A stretch of DNA of 64,000 bases from Scolanthus callimorphus (lineage: Eukaryota > Cnidaria > Anthozoa > Actiniaria > Edwardsiidae): the NCBI GenBank assembly GCA_033964015.1, contig CM066916.1:15230501-15294500 (forward strand), written 5' to 3'. Below the pieces are notes generated by a model. It had not been told where the DNA came from. It did not search any database and was given only the letters and a program-made list of their open reading frames with translations. Shown piece by piece: positions 56,356 through 64,000 of this stretch. The first letter of the stretch is position 1, and the number at the start of each line of letters is the position of its first letter. A program made the translations under genes and the position numbers.

Positions 56356-56851
56356 TTCTAGTATGAATGAAAGATATAGCCTCTCACAGGTTCTGAAATC
56401 TAGGCATTATAACACAAAGGCAGTCATTACTACCAACAATTTTCCTCTGGTAATCCTGATATTCTTTTTCTCTCATTGGAGACTGACATGCTTTAGATGT
56501 GCCAGACTGACAAGTTTCCGTAACGCAGAATGCATACAAATATCCATGTGTCCATGACCATGTCCCTAGTCAAATATCAAGGCCCCATTCAACAGTGCAG
56601 TTCTTCATGGTGTTAGTTTTTTAAATCAAATTTTGACAAACTCTTGTATCTTAGTTACACTCCATGACCGAATATGTCAATCGCTATCTTCTGCTGAAAC
56701 ATCAGGCAGTTCTTGTAAGCCATAATCATCGCTTGTGACGAAAAGTACGCTTTGAAATTTGCAAGGAATGGGAAGGAATTTACAGAGAAAGACGATAAAT
56801 AGGAGACGTGGTGGCGAACTTTTACACGAGTCCAACTCATTTTGTTGAAAT

Positions 56852-57016
56852 TCAAGAGAATCTGTACAGTAAATGTTTTGTTTCTCGACAACAGCATCCC
56901 CTGAAGCTTTTTCTTGCAAAACTGCTCATCTTGGGCAGGGTATGACGGTTAAACTCATTATAAATATTGAGAAAACATCCTTCCTTTGCACTGCTCCGTG
57001 TTCGGCGCGCCGCCAT
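56852..57016 (-). CDS. Possible first coding exon, unrecognised
   Basis: ATGGCGGCGCGCC at 57,016 has a strong Kozak context (aagATGG) inside a GCCGCCATCTTG motif that many housekeeping promoters carry at the start codon. The frame reads MAARRTRSSAKEGCFLNIYN and continues to a stop at 56,852. No family was recognised and no donor was chosen with confidence. GC content here is higher than around it. Confidence 0.3.
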   Translation of the reverse strand: MAARRTRSSAKEGCFLNIYNEFNRHTLPKMSSFARKSFRGCCCRETKHLLYRFS

Positions 57017-57299
57017 CTTGCTACTATCACAGAAATATGCAACCGCTGACCGCGACTCAAGTCTTTGCAACGTACCGCTTTGGCGCGCATTTAGGCCCGC
57101 TGTGCATCCTCATTTGAAATGTATTTTACACCCGATAGTCAACATTATAAACCACTTTTGAAAAAGGGCCAAACTGATTTACCATGCCTCCCGTGGCTTC
57201 AAAGCAAATAAGGCCTTTGTCACGCTCTGCCAGGTAACGCAATCGGTTACCATGGTTACAAAATATTTCAAAAGAACTGTCCCAACTTGAGGAACAACC

Positions 57300-57718
57300 A
57301 CAGGGGGCTAGGTCCCCTCCCCCTTGAGGAGTTTTCGGTAACGGCCGCCATTTTGGTTGTTTGACGGCCGCCATTTTGGTTAGCCAAGCTGTGCGTCCCG
57401 CGGATTTTTAACGACCGTTGAAAAGGGGGTCGTGCGAGTTTAACGGGGTCTGCTACCTTCGAGTACGTAACTGCAGGATATTTATTGATTTTGCTGCGTC
57501 GGTAACATGTATATCTACGATCGTGGTGTGTTTGTTTGGTTGTGGAATTCGAATTTTGTGAAAAAATCCGTCTCGAAGTGCGTTCTGCCGATCGGTCGAT
57601 CGAGCCGATTTTTGGCTTCAGCCTCCCACCTTGTCTTTCTCTCTGTATGGGGGGCGAATTGAAGATAAATCCGTGAAACTTCACATGAGCATCAAGGACA
57701 ACCACAACTAACAACATG
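57300..57718 (+). promoter_or_regulatory. Candidate promoter and first exon ending ATG|gtaagt
   Basis: Two GGCCGCCATTTTGG motifs (57,341-57,380; YY1-like) lie upstream of a pyrimidine-rich CTTGTCTTTCTCTCTG at about 57,631-57,646. ATG at 57,716-57,718 is followed directly by gtaagtttc, an excellent donor. Exon 1 ending on the start codon, with YY1-like and pyrimidine-tract signals, is common in ribosomal-protein and other housekeeping genes. No second exon could be recognised downstream, so the gene is not named. Confidence 0.4.
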
Positions 57719-58885
57719 GTAAGTTTCAGTAACTTTTATTGATAATTTCCTAACAAATTCCAGGTTCAAACATCTCTTACCACAATCCCCATATAAACCC
57801 TATATTACTGTCAATACTTCGATGTTGTAGTACACAAACAATTGTCCTGGGTCACCTGTGGAACAACCTTAACGAATAACTGTTTGTGCTAGATATTTTC
57901 TCTTCCTTGCAGAAATTTTTATAGTATTTTTTAACATTTTTGTTGTTAGACCCGTGCCTTAAGTTCCCTGAGTATCGTCTTCCGATCGATGGGATAATTA
58001 AACCCATACATGGGAATGGTGCAGGTGGTTGAACCGAGAGGTTCGTGCATGGCGAAATCATTTCCCATTGCCGAGGAAGGAATTTGAATGATAAGGGAAA
58101 ACCACTGATATTTGTATTTTGATTATCATGGTCGTGTGAGACATGTAACGACGAACCAAGCTTCGGATTATTCGCGGTTTCTTTATGACCATATTTCGTC
58201 AATAATGAACTCTCGACTGCTAACCCAAGCAGGTTTTCTCTTCATAATATTTCATTTTTCGCTCAAATACAGTAGAACAACAGTTGTAAGTGATAATATG
58301 CTAACATTTAACATCTTGAAGTCTTGCAACAACATTATTTTCAAAATCTGTTCAATTGTTTATTCTGCGACTATTCCGCAGCTTGGCACTAAAGCAATGT
58401 ACGTTTGTTACACTTTCAACTCACTTATATGTTTCTGGTTGTAATTATCTGACTTTTGCACATGTATTCTAAATTACTTAATAGACAATCTACTTTTTTG
58501 CGAAGTGACACGAAGTGCAAACTATTCGGTCAATATTACTCATAAACGTCAAAGAACGGTGTATGCATCGCATGATCACTGCATAAGCTAGAGCGCGGAT
58601 CATGTTATATTTCAAGAGTGATATTGTTCCATAACTTGGAGCAGAAACACAAATGCCCGCTGACAATAGGTCTTCAAATTGAAAGTTCCACAAGACGCAG
58701 GTGATCTCTAGAGGATCTCAGTGTTCTTTTTGGGCAGTAAAACCGTGCAGAAGATCCTCAAGATAGTGTGGGCCAGGGGTACGATATTCGTACCAAATGC
58801 CATCCCCTTAACGTTCTGAGAAAGTAATAACAATAATAAAAACAGTGTACAAGTAATCACATTTTTTCAGTTGTTCTTAAGCCAT
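57719..58885. other. Putative intron or intergenic sequence
   Basis: Open frames at 57,852-58,202 (minus) and 58,112-58,444 (plus) overlap each other and match no family I know. No clear repeat boundaries. Confidence 0.35.
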
Positions 58886-59704
58886 AAATATATAGATTTA
58901 GCCTCTCGCTAAAAGCGGAGCTCCCGTTACATATTTTTCTGTGTTAATGAGCCAAAAGGTTGCCATTGTACATAGCCCATCACCGTCATACCACGTGACT
59001 ATGCACTTGCCACTATCCCCTTGCCACTAAGACAACTTCACTCAAGTTTGGTTGTGCGAGGTTCACCCCTTCCCAAGATATATACCTTGTCTCGTTTGAT
59101 GACGTCATCGATGACGTCATGCCACCTAACCCCGCAGGCGCACCCATTGCCACTTTTAGATAATTACACCCTGAGGTCCATCCCTTCCCAAGATATATAC
59201 CTTTTCTTGTTTGATGACGTCAAAGAAGAAGAAGAAGAAGAAGAAGATAATAATAATAATAATAATAATAATAATTTCAATAATAATAATAATTTTAATA
59301 GATTTATATAGCGCCATATACACTAGCTGCTCTATGGCGCTTTACAATACTACAATTAAAAATAATTTAAAAGAAATAAAAATTCAGTATAATAATCTAT
59401 TCACCCATCATCAACCATCATACCACGTAACCACGCTGTTGCGCCCCCCTTGCCACTTAGACAACTTCACCCAACTTTGGTTCTCTGAGGTTAATCCCTT
59501 CCTGAGATACAAACCTATTATTTAGCTCCGCTATAAAACTGGTCATGGGTTGCCTGTGCGACGACGGACACACGAACAACCGGAAGTCCATGAAAACAAG
59601 GTATATACACTTCCTGCTATTTCTTTTCCGCCTGCATGTAAGTATGTGGCATGTGGCCTCAGAGAGAGGGCCATGGGGCGCCGAAGGCTCCAATGGAAGC
59701 TCCA
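58886..59704 (+). mobile_element. HINE-like element X3, diverged copy
   Basis: Starts 'tatatagatttagcc' then AGCGGAGCTCC as in X1, keeps one double-CRE core (59,098-59,119) and ends with a degraded hairpin (ggggcgccgaaggctcc) and 'ggaagctcc'. The array is reduced to a few diverged units. It carries GAA and TAA microsatellites (59,222-59,300) and a 'tagcgccat...atggcgctt' inverted repeat. Confidence 0.55.
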
Positions 59705-59711
59705 CTCAATA

Positions 59712-60060
59712 GTTGCGGTTACACTAGCGCCTTTTCCCGTGTGGAAAGGGCATTTCGACCGCGTTGAGAAAACTATTTAGTGTAACCGCTGTTCCCAGAC
59801 CGAAATCGCCTAGTTGAGGTTTCCAAGGATACGTCAAAAAGAACAAAAGAATTTCACGCGACAGTTTCAGACCTAAAGAGCTCAGGAAATACAGCCCCGA
59901 GACGCCTAGGCCAATCACGTTGCAAGAAAAGAAAAGATCACCGAGGCATGTCTGTACAGTGTGACCGCTTTACCATAGGCAATTTCAAACCCGAAACGAA
60001 CCCAGCCCCACACCCGTAGCCTTGGGTAGACCCAAAACCCAAGGTGTGTGTAACCGCAAC
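59712..60060. mobile_element. 349-bp MITE, TA duplication
   Basis: The ends GTTGCGGTTACAC and GTGTAACCGCAAC lie between TA dinucleotides (59,710-59,711 and 60,061-60,062). It abuts the end of X3. Non-coding; the TA target suggests Tc1/mariner-type mobilisation. Confidence 0.7.
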
Positions 60061-60062
60061 TA

Positions 60063-62770
60063 ATAAACGGTCTGAATGCCCCCCTTGATTTTCTATTTGC
60101 ACGATTTTTTGCACGATTTTATGTCTGTTTTGTGCTAGGTCTCATTTTTGATTCGCTCTGTGTACCGAAACATTAAAAACAGTAATTGTGATTTTTATTT
60201 TAGATTTTTATCTTAGCCGTATGCATGGCTGAAGTGTTTTATTTATATCCTAATGCACAGATAATAACACTATTATGTTGTCCTAACAACCATGTGTCAC
60301 GCGACAATCAACAAACGTGTCACGCTAAGATGTATACATAAGAAAATACTGTAGTAGACGATAGATAACACGAGATAATAAGTACGTACAGTAAAATAAA
60401 CAGATATGCTCATCCTATCAGGCGTAATCGGCTGAAACCTACAGCAGTTTTCTCGTCTTTAAACATCATCTAATGGACTATTATTACATGGATGGCAAGC
60501 ACGCCATGGGGGTTTTTTGTATTTTGTCACACTTCGGTTCGATAAAGATTATCATTCGACTCATTTGGATCTGAAGTAGAACATGGCATGTTGGTAACAT
60601 CAAAATCTTACTTGACTTCCTAATCTTGCTGAACAGAGGACCGAGGGCCATAAATTGTAGATCCCGCAATTAGAAGTAATGTCTACACGGCGGCAGGTGA
60701 GTAGAACGAAACGGAGTTGTAAACACATGAATTTCAAACTTCTCTAGTTGATTATAACATGAATATAGTAAGGAGAAAATTTATAGAATAAAGTCTTGCA
60801 AGGGCCTTGAATTTTCAGCACCGTTTGCATCAGAAAAAGTAATTATTTGGAATCAAACAGCTATAGTTTGGCTGTGTCCTGACTCCTCTATTGGAATAAT
60901 AGCGACGTTCTTACAAATCTGCTGTTTTAGTTTCTCAGATAGTAGAGACTATAAAATTTGAATAAATTAAAGTCCATCATCACCTTGAATGATTTACCTG
61001 TCATTACCAGTTTAACAGTGATCCAGTTTTATATATCGTGTGTTGAATTAGGTGCTGAATATGTAATGTCGTGACCTTGATGACATAGTCAAATGACGTT
61101 TAAAAGATCAGTATATATGCGCAACAGAAGGCGAATTTATAACAGAACCTATCAATTTAGGAATTAAGCACATTAAATGATTTTATATGGGTGTATCTTA
61201 ATGGTACAAAAATCCTTACGGATCGTTATGCTCACGTAATATCTATCATATCATTTCCGGGTGCCACCACGTGAGACGCGTGTACGTACGTCATAGCAAC
61301 TAAATAGTACGCAATTAAAAATAATACGGAATGATCTCGAAAGGAACACCGAGCTGTTAAGAGTAAACAATATGAATGAGGTTTATTGTGTATTTCTTTG
61401 CAAGGGCTTGGAGTCGTAAAACACTGACAAAATATCATACGGAATCGCACTGGTATATCATACTGTTACAGGTTATATTACACAAGGGCGAACAATCGCG
61501 ATTACGTGACGAATCTCCAGCGGTTGAATGCTTCGTTGTCAGGTCTACAACCAATCGGAGGGCAGCAACGTTTCTGAAAATCATGAACTAGAGATTCCTT
61601 GGTTTGCATGTGACGTCACTGGCGGCCATGTTGGTGGTGCAGAACAAAAGGAAGTTCATTTGTTCCTTTTATTCAGGGCACCAACATGGCCGCCGTGCTT
61701 TTGTTATTTTATTCCCAAAGGAATGATTGCAAATCAAGATATGTCAGATGAGTGTCGAATGTAAACACACATTTACTTTTTGTGTTTTACGCGTTTCGAT
61801 TGGCTTCTGAGCACCGTGAGTTTGTTCTCCCAGCCAATAAAATTGAAAAAAAAAAAAACAAAGAAATGATTACTTGCGTTTAGCTTTGCAGTCGTCAGTG
61901 TGTTCATATATCGCTATAAACGACCCTTAAAAATACCGGCAGAGAAATGAAAATTTGTTTCGTGAAACCGGGAGTCTCAATATTTTTTATCCTATCTCTC
62001 TGTCTCCCGGGTTTTTAGCAAGATCTATCGAAAAAAAGTGTTTTTTTTGGGGATTTCGAAGTACTTTTGTAGCATTTCTCATCTCTACATCGTTTTGTTT
62101 TCTGTCATGACAAAGATTCCACGCTACACACCCTCAAATCTCCACATTTTTATTTGGGTTGACGTCCCTGCAATAGTGAACTTTGTTTGTGCTGTTATGT
62201 AGCTCACCTGATTTGACATGGTGACATGTGAGACGCATGAGGACGATTCGAACATTGTTGACTTTCTCATTTTGCCCAAGTCTCCGCTAGATTTTGTTTT
62301 CTTCTAGATTTGTAGTTTTCTTTCCCCACTCGAGTTCCCCATTCGACTTTGCCATTGAAAAGAAATCAAAACTGCAGTGTTGTTTGCATTTAGCCACAAT
62401 GCTACATTCTATTTGTGAACTCTGTCGATTTGATTTTTGATGAGGTTCAAAGTTATTCAATGGACAACTGATTCGCGCGCGTGCGCAATTTTCGCGCCAA
62501 AACCAAGGAGACACCACAGGGAGACCATGCGGGCCAAACAACGGCGAAATGCATATGACCATTATCATTTTTACTCATTCATGCGCGCGCAGCGCAAATG
62601 AAGGAGTATTGGTATGATGTGGGACTTCTGCGTTAGCACGATTCTGCGTTAGCACAATTTCGATTCGATTTACTTCAAGCAATTTCTAGCGATTTCTAGC
62701 AATTTCTAGCGATTCGATTTTACTTCAAGCAATTTCTAGCGACACTTGCACGATTCCTAATAAAAGAAAA
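60063..62770. other. No recognised gene; one inverted-repeat block
   Basis: GGCGGCCATGTTGGTG at 61,621-61,636 is inverted at 61,680-61,695 around about 43 bp. 62,690-62,745 repeats 'caatttctagcga' several times. A GCGCGCGCAGCGC motif lies at about 62,583. Open frames are short and without motifs. Confidence 0.45.
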
Positions 62771-62772
62771 AG

Positions 62773-62845
62773 AAAAGAAGTCGAACCCGTAACCTTTCAA
62801 TTTGCAACCTGACGCTCAACACATTGCGCCAAAAGCCGGCACGCC
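62773..62845 (-). tRNA. tRNA-like sequence (pseudogene or SINE head)
   Basis: On the minus strand TTGGCGCAATGTGTTGAGCG resembles an A box and GGGTTCGACTTC a B box, with the spacing of a tRNA gene. The anticodon stem has mismatches and the acceptor ends do not pair well, so it is more likely a decayed tRNA or a tRNA-derived SINE promoter than a working gene. Confidence 0.35.
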
Positions 62846-62876
62846 GGGCCTCCGCGCGCGACAAAACGGCACGCTA

Positions 62877-64000
62877 AATCGTGGCAGCTTTCGGCCTCGG
62901 ACGTGAGGCCTTTTGGTAGCCTGGTGACTAATTTGCGATTTCATCCGACCATCCACTTCGGCAGCTCGTTTCTCATTCGTTGTTTACCGAAGAAAAGATC
63001 GGCAGGCGGGAAGCCATGGCCGAAGGAAGCAGCTTTGTTCTGATACCAAACATGACGGGCTTCGGAAAACAGAAGGCAGATTTCTGCTCTACTGGAAAGA
63101 GGCAAAATTTTGAAAAACACAGCAAATAGTCGCCAGCAGCTATTTTGACCCTTGGACTACTTTTTCCATGGAGTTATTAATCCTTTTGAATTGATGCTTA
63201 GTGCGTTGTTGAGTCTTCAAACCAAAACTCTATGATTTTGTTTTTTGAATTTCTGTTTTAATTTCGCGCGAGACCCTTTCTAGTTCTTTAGAAATCTGTG
63301 TTTTGGACGAAAATATCGCTCAGAATCAGTTGATCAGGTTTTATGAATGGGAAAACCTTACGGAGCTGAGAAGAATTTTCAAGGGCATGGCAGCGAGTGG
63401 AATACTTCCAGTTCAGCAAGATAATGATGGTAGATAAGAAGTTATTAGGCTTACTTCAGAAGGAAGAGTCTTGGCTACAATAGGTAAGAACTGAACAACA
63501 AAATATCAAAACATTCTCCTGATTCATCTGTCATTTTCGCGGGTTTTTCACTGCAGAGCCATGTGTTTTTATTTCGTGTGTCGGTTGTAAGCTTACATCT
63601 TTCTGTGGATGAATTGTACTTCGCTTTAACAGATTAGTTGACGATATTTCGAGTTAATAATCCTCCTCGGAGTATGCAGTACTTAAATTAATTTCCTTTT
63701 CCTCCATTCACCATCCTAAGCGATTGTAAAAATTGTTAGAAAAGTTAGCTCTTTGACTTTTAATTCACATCCGAGCGGCTGGTCAAACCGCGCGTTTCGT
63801 TTCGTCTGTGCACTTCTAACACTAAACCTCCAAATTGCTCAAACAGCTTTACAGCTCAACTGAAATCATAGTCCACTGCAGTTTGATAAATCTTTTTTTC
63901 CGCTCAGAATTCAGATTGTATAGTCGTAGAATGCTTTTTAAGCTAAACTCAAGTTAGAAGTCTGAACAGCATCTAGAAAAGCATAACTTATCAGAAATGA
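62877..64000. repeat. Duplicated segment, right copy (runs off the window)
   Basis: Matches 51,755-53,835 without the 928-bp insertion. It holds the empty TTA site (63,634-63,636) and the 37-codon version of the short frame (63,016-63,129), which ends earlier through a frameshift after STGK. Confidence 0.75.

Noticed and set aside
57852..58202. 116-codon minus-strand frame
   Set aside because: No recognised domain; it overlaps a plus-strand frame of similar length and has no start or splice context to prefer it.
62773..62845. Functional tRNA gene
   Set aside because: The anticodon stem and acceptor ends pair poorly; kept only as a tRNA-like relic.

Overview
The window is nuclear DNA from an animal, most likely a cnidarian and probably a stony coral. 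Splice-site-bounded exons of a secreted PAN/apple plus contactin-associated-like fibrinogen protein sit in introns packed with DNA transposons. The sequence is AT-rich, with no operons and no long prokaryote-like reading frames. The taxon is inferred from protein style and repeat content, not from a database match.

Region 1 (about 0.4-47.1 kb) is a tandem array of a unit of roughly 13.2 kb. Unit A is 2,304-15,592. Unit B is 15,593-42,663 and looks twice as long only because it took three insertions: a 10.75 kb foldback element, a 3.4 kb composite insertion and a 1.75 kb LTR element. A third copy (C, from 42,664) and a fourth (D, about 44,710-47,115) are partial. Each unit carries a signal-peptide + PAN exon and, further right, a fibrinogen-like exon and a short cysteine-rich linker exon. 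All are on the minus strand, so each gene is read across a unit boundary. Gene 1 has exon 1 in unit B (16,121-16,432) and exons 2-3 in unit A (5,789-5,882 and 4,661-5,265); splice phases match and predict 336 aa. Gene 2 has exons 2-3 in unit B, but the nearest upstream exon 1 copies (C and D) each carry a 1-nt deletion. The exon 1 at 2,892-3,200 belongs to a gene that continues left of the window.

The long introns form a nested record of transposition. Because the array supplies paired filled and empty sites, target-site duplications can be read directly. They include four PIF/Harbinger-like elements (TAA/TTA), a hAT-like 2.3 kb element (6-bp duplication), a TTAA element, a giant foldback with a 5-bp duplication, a 1.0-kb-arm foldback, an LTR (TRIM-like) element, and Helentron/HINE-like elements. 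The HINE-like elements hold 128-bp tandem arrays with paired consensus CRE sites and an E-box.

Region 2 (47.1-64 kb) lies outside the array. It holds transposon fragments, two MITEs, a circularly permuted duplication, a segment duplicated at 51.8 and 62.9 kb with its own empty/filled transposon pair, a third HINE-like copy, and a possible promoter with a first exon ending ATG|gtaagt near 57.7 kb. No complete gene was recognised there.
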